Origin: Epiperipatus broadwayi
Taxonomy: Eukaryota; Onychophora; Udeonychophora; Euonychophora; Peripatidae
DNA length: 64,000 bases
Assembly: GCA_028023455.1 (NCBI GenBank)
Contig: JAQFVV010013284.1
Span: forward strand, 62,001-126,000
Direction of reading: 5' to 3'
Shown: positions 22,885 to 33,301 of the stretch, one piece after another
Layout: the number at the start of each line of letters is the position of its first letter
Numbering within the stretch: position 1 is the stretch's first letter
Translations under genes and position numbers: made by a program
Notes under the pieces: generated by a model
Database searches by the model: none
Told to the model about the DNA's origin: nothing
The model's input: the letters and a program-made list of their open reading frames with translations, nothing else

Positions 22885-23560
22885 TTTTGTATATTAGCCT
22901 GCTGTGAGGAGTTCTTTTATTTTATTGTCATAATCAGTTGTATCCATTACAACTGTTGCATTGCCTTTGTCAGCAGGGAGAATAAATACAGTTTTATCTG
23001 CTTTGAGAGATTTAATTGCTTTCCTCTCCCCATAGGATATGTTTGACTTCAATTTTTGTTGCTTGTCAAGTGTTTTTTTTATTCTCCAGCATAATTCTGC
23101 TGCTTCTTCTACAGGTAATTTTTTGAGTGACTTCTTCTGTGGCTGCCATTATATCTAATAAGGAGATATTAGATGGTGTTATGGCAAAGTTTAATTCTCT
23201 CTCAAGAACAGAAATTTCAGTATCTGTTAGTTGTTTAGAACCGAGTTTTTTTTACAGGTGAAATTGATGCATTGCTTAGTACATTATGATTTTTGATAAG
23301 CCCATGTAGGTTAGCAAGTTTCTTCTTTCGGCATTCTTTTAGTTTTCCATGTAATGTAGAATATGATTTTCTTACTGCTTGAGAAACTTCATCTAGTCAT
23401 CCTCAGTAAATTTATTTTTTAAATAACATTCTACATTATTAATTGAATGCATTGTTTGATACTTAGAAAACCTTTGAGCATTTATTCTTTCTCTTAACAG
23501 AGCTTCACTTGCTCTCTGAGTAATTTTCTCAGCTCTGAGGTTTTTAAAGACTCTACAGAA
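22885..23560 (-). pseudogene. PLE copy 2: N-terminal region
   Basis: The frame reads SVLERELNFAITPSNISLLD near 23215-23160, AEELCWRIKKT-like sequence, then KADKTVFILPADKGNATVVM near 23005-22945, which corresponds to the conserved LPADKGNA.V block at the start of PLE reverse transcriptases. A TAA at about 22894-22896 stops the frame before the RT palm. The change from Q is probable. Upstream, frame changes lie near 23395 and 23250. Confidence 0.78.
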
Positions 23561-24699
23561 CTTTTTTTTTAAAGTTGTTTTAAGTAAATCATTAGATTAT
23601 TATTTTGACTCTTTATATAATATATCAGGAATTTTATCAGTCAAGAAATTATTTATATTCAGTATTTTACATCATTATTTTAAATTATATCATTCCAGTA
23701 TATTGTCTCTTAAAAAAAAGATAAAACTAGAAAGTCAAACTTTAGTTTCATTAATTACTAACATTGTAACAAAACCCACAATAGTTATCAAATGTGTTAT
23801 ATTGGTTCAAGATTTTTCAATATTTTAATTCAATATTATTCTAACATTATGTACAATATTTCATTAAATATATTCAAGAAAAAAATTATTCTTATGGTTG
23901 ACTTCAACTAATAACAGAGTTAAATTTAATATTTTATTAATACTGTTTATATTTCAATTATAATTTGTTGTTTCTATTATAAAAAAGAATGCAAAATTAT
24001 AATCTTAGTTTAACTCGGAAGTTACTTTAGTTCACGTGATTAATAAGAATAAAGATAGAATTGATTTTGCTGAATTGTGGAACATTAATTATCTAATTAA
24101 ATGTTAAGATTATGATTACACATATAGTTTATTATACTTATAATTATTCATACTAACTTTAATATTTTATATAGGTTTTATATATATGTTTATTAATTTG
24201 TATGTATGTTTATTAATGGATATTTTTATATTATTAGATAATAACCGTTTATATTTCAATAGTTGTTGTTTGTTTTATTAATTTTATTTTATTTGACTAT
24301 AAAAAAAAAGGTTAGTTTTTTATTTGGACTACTTGTGGAAATACAGAAAAAATGGGTGACAGTTAAAGGGGTCAAATTAAATTACCGATTATGAACATGC
24401 TTACAGGTAGTTTACAAATATCATTATTTACTTTTGTAATTAAGAATAACAGTGATGCTTTGTTATGCATTTTATAGAAATTAGCAAACAAATTTGATCT
24501 TTGTTATTTTGTTTTTGGAAGAATGGGTGTCATGTTACAGGCTCAAATTTAAAGGCATTAATGCGAAGTGTTGGTATACATATTTACATCAGCTATTTTC
24601 TTATCTTTTTGTTGTTTTGTTTGTAGTTTTTTGGAAAATGTGTGAGAATGTCTTACAGGATTATTACTATAAGTGAATATGCACCAAAAAACATAAAAT
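23561..24699. other. AT-rich spacer, nothing clearly recognised
   Basis: Very AT-rich with no supported gene. Part of 24330-24700 may be the decayed 3' end of the element at 24700-25330 but has no identifiable motif. Confidence 0.35.
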
Positions 24700-25330
24700 A
24701 TTAATTATTCTAGCTTGTGTACTTGCAAAAGATTCCTTTTTAAAAGATTTTAGAATGTAATTTATATCTAAGTCATTATTTTTAAGGATTACTTGGATAT
24801 GGTTGTGTATGTTTTCTGGCTTAGAACAGGTGTGAAAAATATGTATTTGTGTTTCCTTATGTCACAGAACACATGAATCTTTCATGTTTTTATGGTTTCT
24901 CTTAAATTTTAGCAAATGAAGGGAAGGTATGGTTCCGAAATTTAATTTCAGTAGGAAGTCAAAATACTTTGGTTCTAATGTCCGGTGTTTATATTTATGG
25001 CAGAATTGTTTATTATTAATATACAATTTGGTCTCTTCTATGGAGTCGTGAAGGAATAGAGAAGAGAATAGACACCCCAGTACTTATATTTGTTTTGTAA
25101 AAGACACAACCGCAGTATCTGAATATTAAGTAGAGGCTCAATAACAGCCTACAAATAGCCATTGTGGGGAGGTGGTTATTTAGGAGGTATGATTTTGAAG
25201 GCTTGTATGAGGTTTGAAAAATTCTTTGTAATTGCAGAGATTGCATAGAGTGTTTTTTCAAATTTAAATACATGAAGATTATGTAGTCAAAGTCCATTGC
25301 ATGTCAAGGGGCATTGAAGTTTTTAGTTTA
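24700..25330 (-). pseudogene. Relative of non-LTR elements A and B, C-terminal region, decayed
   Basis: The minus strand, in shifted frames, reads ISAITKNFSNLIQAFKIIPP and PPPHNGYL, matching PDLE...PTDRPPPSYGYL of element A. Further on come FDFLLKLNFGTIPSLHLLKF, then CVLCHKETQIHIFHTC, equivalent to the CGLCH...HSC finger. It has several stops. A (TTA)n/(ATG)n tract (25515-25628) lies on its 5' side, as for elements A and B. Confidence 0.7.
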
Positions 25331-25514
25331 CATTGCTACTATTTTTTTTATTCCAGAATAGTTGTCTGCACAGAGTATATACTTGTCTTATAATTTTTTT
25401 GAGAAAAATATAGTGGAATTATAGTATGTAATTGTGGTAAGGGCTAGTATGTTAAATAAGAAATTTTTGCATACAGTGATATACACTTTGATACTACTGA
25501 ATTATGTGCTGTAT

Positions 25515-25628
25515 ATTATTATTATTATTATTATTATGATGATGATGATGATTATGATTATGATTTATGTGCTGTATATTATTATTATTATTATTATTAT
25601 GATGATGATGATGATGATGATGATGATT
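25515..25628. repeat. (TTA)n (ATG)n microsatellite in two similar blocks
   Basis: Two blocks, each TATTATTATTATTATTATTA running into ATGATGATGATG, separated by a repeated ATTTATGTGCTGTAT-like linker; a compound microsatellite that has been duplicated. Confidence 0.9.
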
Positions 25629-25878
25629 GTCATTTTGACTTTTTGTCTTGGAGTTAGAATGGTCTGAACAGTTTGCAAGTGGCTATTGATGATTTTGATA
25701 GTCATCAATAAACTATTACATTAAAATTAAAACAATTATCCCCAAGCTTACAAGTAGCAAGTGTTAAATATTTTAAATCTTTTTATAAATATATAAATTA
25801 AAAATTTATAAAATGAAATAAATATTTTAAACTCATTTATAAATTTTGTTTACCAATGTTGTTTATTTTTATTTATAG

Positions 25879-26350
25879 AATTACTGGAACTGTATAGAGG
25901 GAAATGATTATTCTCAGCAATATAAAATGAATTATCCCATTTCTCCACTAGCATCTCCTATTCCAGTGGCACCTGGAGGAAGTTCTACTATTATTATTTA
26001 TTCACATCCTCATTCAAAAGGTTCTACTTCAAACAATAATGACTTTTTTGAAAGTGCATTAATGGCTTCATTTCTTGGAAATCTTTTTAATCAAGGAGGA
26101 AATGGGACTGGAGGATTTGGTGCAGGCAGTGGAATTGGTGGAGGAGGAAATGTTGGAGGTGGTAGTGGAAGTGGAAATATTGGAGCAAATGGGTTTCCTG
26201 GTACTGTTGGAGGTGGAGGTACTGGTGGTGGTGGTGGAACTGGAGGAGGAACAATAATTCCTGGCCTAGTAAATGATATTTTGGCACCATCAGGCCTCTC
26301 TATAAACAATGGAATGTATATTGCTTCTGTGAGATTATCTGGACTTGGTG
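25879..26350 (+). CDS. Internal exon of a host gene, glycine-rich, unknown product
   Basis: The frame is open from an AG acceptor (TTTATTTATAG, AG at 25877-25878) to a GTAAGA donor at 26351. It begins NYWNCIEGNDYSQQYKMNYP, then a serine/proline-rich part (SPLASPIPVAPGGSS), then FFESALMASFLGNLF, followed by about 55 residues of GG/GN/GT/GS repeats, and ends IIPGLVNDILAPSGLSINNG and MYIASVRLSG. The exon is 472 nt, so the downstream phase is 1. Reading past the donor gives only about 15 more codons, which fits intron. No family is recognised. The glycine-rich block could be a structural or disordered linker. Upstream in-frame continuation makes the M at 25927 unnecessary as a start. Confidence 0.6.
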
Positions 26351-26747
26351 GTAAGAATACCTTTCTTATAAATAATATCAATAAAAAGTGTACATAGTTT
26401 AAGTCATAAAGTAATAGCAATAATAAGACTATAAAACTGCTAATCAGCTTCAATGACTCACAGTTTTTAAGTCTGAATTTAATAAATTCATGTGCACTTC
26501 TAAATATAGTCATTTAATTATTTTTTTAATTTTCTACTGAGACCTGTGTTGATTTTCACTTTTTTTCCCAACAATCTTCATAAAAAAGGATTTATTATTT
26601 TTTAAATACTTATTATCTTATTCTCTTATGTCATGCTTTTCTTTATTTGGTTTACATTATTTATTGATGAGCTTATTGAAGCAAAAAGCTAGAATGATGA
26701 TAGTAATATGTTCTGATAATCTCATTAACAGTTAAACATTATTTTAC
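26351..26747. other. Probable intron sequence of the glycine-rich gene
   Basis: Follows the GTAAGA donor. The frame closes quickly with AT-rich sequence. No next exon was identified to the right. Confidence 0.4.
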
Positions 26748-26845
26748 TTTTTTTTTCCTCATGTGTCATAGCATCAGCCGGGGAGCAAACCTGCCAACCC
26801 GGGACAACTGCTTGTAAAGCAGCTGTTGCCAACCTCTTGACCACC
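26748..26845 (-). mobile_element. tRNA-derived SINE, family S1, 7-bp TSD
   Basis: The minus strand shows GGTGGTCAAGAGGTTGGCAA, a GCTTTACAAGCAG anticodon-arm region, then CCGGCTGATGCTATGACACA and an A-rich tail, matching the copies at 16473 and 41636. ATTTTAC flanks it at 26741-26747 and 26846-26852. The 5' end is shortened by a few bases relative to the other two. Confidence 0.85.
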
Positions 26846-26852
26846 ATTTTAC

Positions 26853-27689
26853 ATTTTGTATGACAAAACAATCATAAACTGCTGCTATTTTAAGTGTACA
26901 AAAGCTTTTAACACTATTACTGGAAAGAGCCTATAGTATTTTTCTATACTGAATCTTAAATATTAGGTTAAAAACATTTGAATGCTATGTTGCTAAGGTA
27001 TTTATATAATAATGAAGAATTCAAAATTACCATAATATTATCATTGAAAACTGAACTGTGAAAACAATGAAATAAAAACCCTTGACATGATGAAAGATAG
27101 TTCACATTGGGAAAACTTAGAATATGATGAACTATCAGTTACTATTTATGTCAAAAAAAGTAATGTAGCTTTTATTATCACAAATATATTGCAAAGCTTC
27201 TCACATTGGATCTAGTCTTGTGAATGATCACTAAATATCACTTTATAATATGGCCACCCATACAACATTAATATAATGTAAGTCTAAACTCAGCTGATTC
27301 AGACATGTAAACAAAAATTGAATTGGGATTTTAATAATCAATTTCAGACAGAATTTGATTAATTTCTAGGCAAGATTTATTGGTCAGTGACTAAACATCA
27401 AAGTTCAAAAATTGGTTGCTAATATAAATGTGGTAATAAAAATAAAGAATGAGCAAAAAGGATTTGTGAATAGGGCATTATTTTATTGTCAATATATTTA
27501 TTAAGCTACTACTTGGATATCACTTAAAAGACTTTATAAAATTGAAAATAATTAAATTTGGGGTAAACACAAGGAATATTAATCCCAAAACTACCAAATA
27601 AATAGTAGTTAATGAAATACATAACTTAAATATATTTTGTTGCTGAACATCCTTGTCAAAGGCAATAGTATAGTCAAAGGCAATATTAA
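26853..27689. other. Spacer, nothing recognised
   Basis: AT-rich non-coding sequence, likely intronic or intergenic. No repeats of note. Confidence 0.35.
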
Positions 27690-27905
27690 CTACTGCACAA
27701 TATTTCTGTAGTTTTTAACTACACCATTCTGACACAAGATAGGGACTGCTTTCTATGCACTTTAACACCTTGTGGAGGGATGTAATTATAAACATGTGAC
27801 CAAAGATATATGGAAAAAATATGTAATGTCCAAGATGCACATTTCATGTTGAATCAGCACTCATCAGTTAGCTCAGATCACAATCTCTTACACATATCTT
27901 TATAT
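27690..27905 (+). mobile_element. MITE-like repeat, family M2 (copy 2)
   Basis: ATTTCTGTAGTTTTTAACTA, TTTAACACCTTGTGGAGGGA and CACAATCTCTTACACATATC match the copy at 9249-9512 and, in reverse, those to the right. Confidence 0.65.
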
Positions 27906-27980
27906 TTGTTTAATATATATATATAAAACCAATTACTACAGTTCAATTGATAAATGCCAAACCACCTTAATGGAAGTATA

Positions 27981-28086
27981 TTAATAATTTTTATTAGTCA
28001 TTCATTAGACTTATAAATTATACTACTGAAATATTAATCATTAGTGGATAATCTCTAGTCTAATGAATGATTAATAAAAATTATTA
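27981..28086. repeat. Short M2 foldback
   Basis: TTAATAATTTTTATTAGTCA is repeated inverted as TTAATAAAAATTATTA at the right end. Arms of about 30 bp flank the short centre. It is built from the terminal sequence of M2. Confidence 0.75.
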
Positions 28087-28589
28087 GTATATCTATTGGC
28101 TTTGACCAGAGTAGTATAAATTGTGAAGTAAATTATAAGTTAATCAAAAATAAATTTAAAGTGGAGCTGGAAAAAACTACCAGATTGCCTAATGTTTTGT
28201 ACATACATTTAAGAACACATCGTTTACTCTAATGTATAATGGCAAAAGCAGACCGATTGAAACTAATGGATGAAGAAAAAAAATTGAAAAAACAGAAAAA
28301 TTAAATTATAATAAAAATTTCACAAAAATAGAAAGATTTAGGGAAGAAAAAAAGTCAATATTACAAAAGATGAAAATATTTTAAAATAAATTTAAAAAAT
28401 CCAAAAAATCTAAAGATTTTTTAAGACAGAAGAAAATGTTATAATAATATGTACTAGGATATTTTAAATTGAAAACAAGCTTAAAAACTAATGCTAACTT
28501 TTAAAGAATTTGTGAAATTAAATTTAAAAAAAAATGCCAAAGAAGGGAAGATTTTAACAAAGTTAAACCTCAGTGGTGGTAAAATATTG
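28087..28589. other. A-rich spacer, nothing recognised
   Basis: Lysine-type codons in one frame are due to A-richness. No domain. Confidence 0.3.
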
Positions 28590-28790
28590 TCCAAAATCTG
28601 CTGCTTCAGCATGAAATGTTCATCTTGGGGATCAAAGATCTGTTTTACATGTCTTTAATCAGTTGTTTATGATTCCTCTTCTTCACAAGGTGTTAAAAGC
28701 AGATATAAACCAGTCTCTACCTTGCATGAGAGTGGTGTAGTGAAAATTGCACTACAGAAATATTAATAAACTTTCATTAAGTGATTTGTG
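28590..28790 (-). mobile_element. MITE-like repeat, family M2 (copy 3)
   Basis: Inverse of the M2 sequence: TTCACAAGGTGTTAAAAGC, then GCATGAGAGTGGTGTAGTG. It is followed by a similar copy, so two inverted copies lie near each other. Confidence 0.65.
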
Positions 28791-28854
28791 TCAAAGTTGT
28801 GAAGGGATTTCATTTGACACTTATTAATTAAACTTTTGTAATTTACTATCTAGT

Positions 28855-29112
28855 GAACAATGATAAAGATATGTGTAACAGACTGTGGTCTGGGACAACT
28901 GATGAGTGCTAATTTAGTACAAAATATGCATCTTAGAAATCATGTGTTTTTTTCGTATCTTTAGTTAGATGTTTATAATTACATCTCTTCACAAGGTGTT
29001 AAAAGTGGATGGAAACCAGTTCATATCTTGCATGAGAGTGGTTTAATAAAAATTGAATTATAAATATATTATTTTTACTGGATAATTTCTAGTCTAATGA
29101 ATGACTAATAAA
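28855..29112 (-). mobile_element. MITE-like repeat, family M2 (copy 4)
   Basis: It contains GATAAAGATATGTGTAACAG, TTCACAAGGTGTTAAAAGTG, GCATGAGAGTGGTTTAATAA and the terminal TAATGAATGACTAATAAAAA, in inverse orientation to 9249-9512. Confidence 0.7.
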
Positions 29113-31116
29113 AATTATTAATATTATCCAAGATTCTTTTAATCAAGTATTTATTTAATTACTAACCTTCAATAATAAAAATTGAAATGTGATTAGTTTG
29201 GATAATATTGTCAAATATTACTAGCCTTGAATTTGATAGTATTATTACTAACATTTTGTAGAAAACTAAATTAGTAAAAATAGAAACTTATTACTGCACT
29301 TAATGTGAAAAACCATCCAGTATTATTCAGATTAGAAGGAATCAGAATTTTTATTCCATATCCAAAAATTTTGATTAAGTGTGAAAATTATAGAATTTTT
29401 TATATCAGGTTAATGTGAGATTATTCTGAGAATGTTCACAGAAGACTAGAGCTTTATATTTAAAAAAAAAACAACAACATTAAGATAGATAATCTGATTC
29501 CAAAGAAGATTAAGAAATTAGACACATTCTTGTCAATGGATTTTAAATAGCAAAAAAGAATGAAGGCAATATAGTCTATTGATTACAACAAATAAGAGAT
29601 ATCCCTTGTTAAGCACAATATGAAAAGTGACCATTTGTAAGGTGAGAATTATATCTACCAACAAAAATTAACACTAAAATATAAATTCATTATATTTAAG
29701 AATAAATTATGATCAGATGAAATGCATTAAATGATTTATGGCTGCTAAAATTTTATCATTCTAAAAATGCTGGAGTGAATAAAATGATACAGACAACTTT
29801 ATTTCAGTTAACCTTTGGAATCAAAAATGAAATGTTTAAACCTTAAAAATTGATTATAAGTATATTAACTTTTGATTATCAATTAGTTTGTTGATTTAAC
29901 TAGTTGTATAAATATTTATAAAGAAAATTTAATTATAATACTGTTTTATTAAAACTTTTATCTATATTCATAAGTCTGTAGTTTATTGATTGCTTTTTAA
30001 AAAATATCTATATACCTAAGTCATATATTACAGCTTCTAATTATGGATGCATTTATTTGTGACCCATTTCATTATTCATCTATAGGTAAATATTCAACTT
30101 TTAAAAAATTTAAATACACTATTGTATGATTTAATTTTATTTTGATAACAAATACTGAAATCTTGTTCTTAGTATGAAAATTGGTGCTTCTATAAATATA
30201 TATTTCTATACTTTAAGTTCTGCATTTTAAACATTCCAATTTCTAAAGGAAATTAGGCTCTTTTCTAATATTGTTAATAATGTAGACATTGAAAATTATA
30301 CGTTCAGATAAATACTGTTTCTTCAGACACATATACATATACAATTTATCTAATTGTATATCTACATTAATATATCTGAATAAATTTTCAAAACAATGAC
30401 AAAGCAATTATCACAAAAAAACATAAATTTTTTGCAAGAAAGTCAAACAACAGCAATATATTAGAATCACCCCCCCCCTCCATTTTATGTTCAATCATTT
30501 CTTTTGAATTATTTTGATATCCATATATTTTTTAACTTATTATTTATTCTATTAAAATGTGCTTTCATTTTAAATATTTTTTTATTATTTTATGCCTATT
30601 AGGCAAGATTTAAATTTAGTTTCATTTGTATTAAACTTTCCAGTTCTCTATTTTTTTTTTTAGCTTTATGTTGTTTTTGATAAATGCAAATACCTTTGTT
30701 TAAAAAGCTGATACTTTTACATTTTTAAAAATATATATCAGATCTCAACAATTAAGAGATGGAGATTTGTTTTTTTAAATTTGCAGCAGCTTAATTAGAA
30801 CTGTCTTCAATTTGTCTACATATTTGCTAAACATTCACTATAGTTTAAACCAATGATTCTTAATCTTTCAGTCACCATCTTCTTGACCAGTCTTAATATA
30901 TAGACCATTTAGTGATAACTGACGTTTGACTAATGATGCTATAAATAAGGTTTATTAAAAATTACTTTGAAGAATCAAAAATATTTATAATTGAATTTTT
31001 TTTTAAATAGTGTTTTTAATCAAGAACAAAAACGTATTTTAATATACAATTAAAACTGAAGTAAATATTTCTAAAATCACCCTTTTCTTTATTTATCTGT
31101 AATATCCTATAATTAT
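29113..31116. other. AT-rich spacer, nothing recognised
   Basis: About 2 kb with no supported gene. There is an unusual run of C (CCCCCCCC near 30471). No other structure noticed. Confidence 0.35.
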
Positions 31117-31220
31117 ATACAATTTATCCAAATGGCTTCAAACACTTTTTAACAAACTCTTAAGAGATTAAAGTGAACTGGCTCTGAAGAAGACTGCAGG
31201 ACAGTCGAAAAGTAGATGTA
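31117..31220 (+). other. Left flank of the palindrome, with a 60-base insertion
   Basis: ACAATTTATCCAAATGGC and AACACTTTTT match the inverted right flank at about 40490-40534, so the inverted repeat continues a little beyond 31221 here. About 60 bases (31163-31220) that are not in the right arm are inserted in it and hold the hammerhead-like motif. Confidence 0.5.
31184..31210 (+). ncRNA. Hammerhead-ribozyme-like core, candidate
   Basis: CTGAAGA (31184-31190), one A, GACTG, loop CAGGA, CAGTC, GAAA (31207-31210). GACTG pairs perfectly with CAGTC as stem II, and CUGANGA plus GAAA is the invariant hammerhead core. Compared with the textbook core there is one extra A before stem II, and stems I and III are not clear here. 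Hammerhead motifs are known in Penelope-like elements, so this may be a PLE tail relic. Activity is unproven. Confidence 0.4.
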
Positions 31221-31989
31221 TGTATATATTGTGCCCTTGTCTGTAGGTCATAGGTAGGATAGAAAGGTCAATTATGAAAAAAAATTTTAAATTTTAAGTG
31301 ATATTTAGGTGATATAAAAGTAATAATAGTTTTGTAATACAATTTTAAGCTAAAATACCTAACCGATCATAGTGTAATAAAGTATTTTTAAAAGTAAACA
31401 GTTAAATAAAGTTTTAATATCATTGCTTATGGTTGTGAAAGCTGGCCATACAAAATAACACAGCTATAAATAGCTAAAATTATTGTAATAATTTTAAAAT
31501 AATAGTTTCAGAAAATTAATAGATTAAATAAATGAAATATAGTTTTATAGTTAGTCAAAATTAATAGGGTATATTTTTTATTAATAAACTGTAGGATGGT
31601 GAGAGTTATATTTGGTTTTATAAGTTTCAATTTATTTTCCAAAATTTTATAAAGTACGTTAGTTTTGGTGATTTAAACTAAGACATAAATAAAAAAGAAA
31701 TTATTTTATAAAGTTGATAGACACGTGATCGTATATTAAATGCCTTCACGTACACACACACTTGGTAGATAATAATAAAGTTTGTGAATTTAAAAAACTA
31801 GATATAATTGCCATCCATCATTAAAATTTAAAGTTAAAAATGTTATATATTGTCTTAATAATTATTTTAAAGAAAAAAAAAAATAAGTTTATCAAACTAT
31901 AATTTAATTTAATAATATTAAGTTAAAATAATATTCCAGACATTACGTCATAAATATTTATTTAAAAGTACAGTTTATTATCCCAAAAT

Positions 31990-32130
31990 AGAATGACTAA
32001 TATTGTTCGCGCTAAAAACAAATATTGACCAATCAACGGATTTAAATTGGCAAGAAAAAAATCTAAGATAGACAGAAGCGGGAGACGGAATGTGAAAGTT
32101 GAAGAGGACGGTAACCTTTTGAATTGCTTG
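31990..32130 (+). promoter_or_regulatory. Promoter-like GC-enriched patch in the left arm
   Basis: GACCAATCAAC contains a CCAAT-box type sequence, and the following GAAGCGGGAGACGGAATGTG patch is less AT-rich than the surroundings. It is mirrored at about 39570-39710. The reading as a promoter is a guess from base composition. Confidence 0.25.
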
Positions 32131-32870
32131 TAACATCAAAGCTGAAAAAAGTAGTTTAAATTTATAAATTAATAATTATTCTAAAGTTAGTCTTTAACAG
32201 ATAATATAATTTGTATCCAGAAAGATGAATTGCTAATTTTTACGTGATCTTACCGGTGGATTTATTCAAATTTGACCATTCATACTACAGTAAAGATGGA
32301 AATACCAAAAATAATAATTGAAATAATTATTAAAAGAAAAATGAATGAAAATTGTATAAGTTTTATTTTATACGTGCTCAACCAGAAACTAAGTCCTATA
32401 ACTTTAAAAAATACAAAGAAGACGCTGTGTGAAAATACCAGAAAGAAAGTATTTACTATTGAGAAAATCTTATGACGAACATTTGTTTTATAAATGCTTA
32501 AAACTAAGTCATATTTCTCTATGAGAAAAATCATATTATGTGTTCAAATAAATATAAAGAAAATGAGGAAGAAAAATATGTTATGTTAAAGGAAAACATT
32601 AATTAAAAATATATAATTTCCAAAAGTAAAAAGCAGAAGAAAAGCCATAATTCTGTATAAAGTGCTATATGAATTTACTAAAAGGAAACCTGGATTTTAT
32701 CTTATCATAGAAAAGAGGAAAAGATATTAAAATGGAAGAAATATTGTTTAAACAGATATAAAATTAATCACTAAAGGAGAAAATGGATCCATGGAAATAA
32801 AGAAAAATTTATTGAATTTTCTAAAATAAAATACAAGATTCATCGAGGGAAAACCAAGCGCGCGGGGGAA

Positions 32871-32990
32871 AAAGCTAGCAGACTACGTAAAGGAGATCTC
32901 AAGAATAAGTGGGAGAATATGAAGAAAACTAAAGATCATCGTCTAAGAAGAATTAATAAACATAATTTAAATTTTAAAATAGAACATTAA
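32871..32990 (+). pseudogene. Myb/SANT-like coding relic in the left arm
   Basis: The frame reads KASRLRKGDLKNKWENMKKT, then DHRLRRINKH, ending in a stop at 32988-32990. LKNKWENMKK resembles helix 3 of Myb/SANT-like DNA-binding domains found in transposon-associated and host proteins. The mate at about 38711-38830 keeps the same frame with few changes. Upstream the frame is not open, so this is a remnant or chance. Confidence 0.3.
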
Positions 32991-33248
32991 AGGACTGCAG
33001 AAAATAAAGTATATTTTTTATTTTAGCTTTGCCAGGAACGATTTTCCAAGCGAGTGCAACAAAGATGTATCGTAAATATAATTTTAATATTTTTTTTTTT
33101 ATTGTATTTAAAGTATAAAATTGAATTAGCTTAGGGAAACATATAAACATAAATTTTATAATAGTTATATTTAAAATATGATCTAATGGAATGAGAGAAA
33201 TCTTAATAAATAAAAATGTGTGTATGGAAAAGTTTAAATACCTACTAG

Positions 33249-33301
33249 AAGTCCTGGAATGAAGAAGTTTACAAATACGATCCAGAGGATAGAGATCGTT
33301 G
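33249..33301 (+). pseudogene. Exon-like island in the left arm
   Basis: CTAG, AAG, then codons SWNEEVYKYDPEDRDRW followed by GTAATT: an acceptor-like AG and a donor-like GT bound a 17-codon island rich in acidic residues. In the right arm (about 38396-38453) E is changed to G and D to E, and the splice signals remain. The island has protein-like codon structure, but no family is recognised. Confidence 0.3.

Larger units (their letters stand above)
20870..23560 (-). mobile_element. Penelope-like element copy 2
   Basis: This is the best preserved PLE copy. Reading leftwards: N-terminal region (about 23560), RT, linker, GIY-YIG remnant (about 21690-21440), then the 3' tail (21300-20940). It is close kin to the copies at 4795-8960 and 51100-52080. 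PLEs are retroelements that encode an RT related to telomerase plus a GIY-YIG nuclease. Confidence 0.88.

Noticed and set aside
24494-24676. 60-codon frame on the plus strand
   Set aside because: It lies beside a decayed retroelement on the other strand and has no recognisable motif.
26091-26513. Proline-rich frame antisense to the glycine-rich exon
   Set aside because: It is a shadow: proline codons arise from the complement of glycine codons. The sense frame has splice signals.
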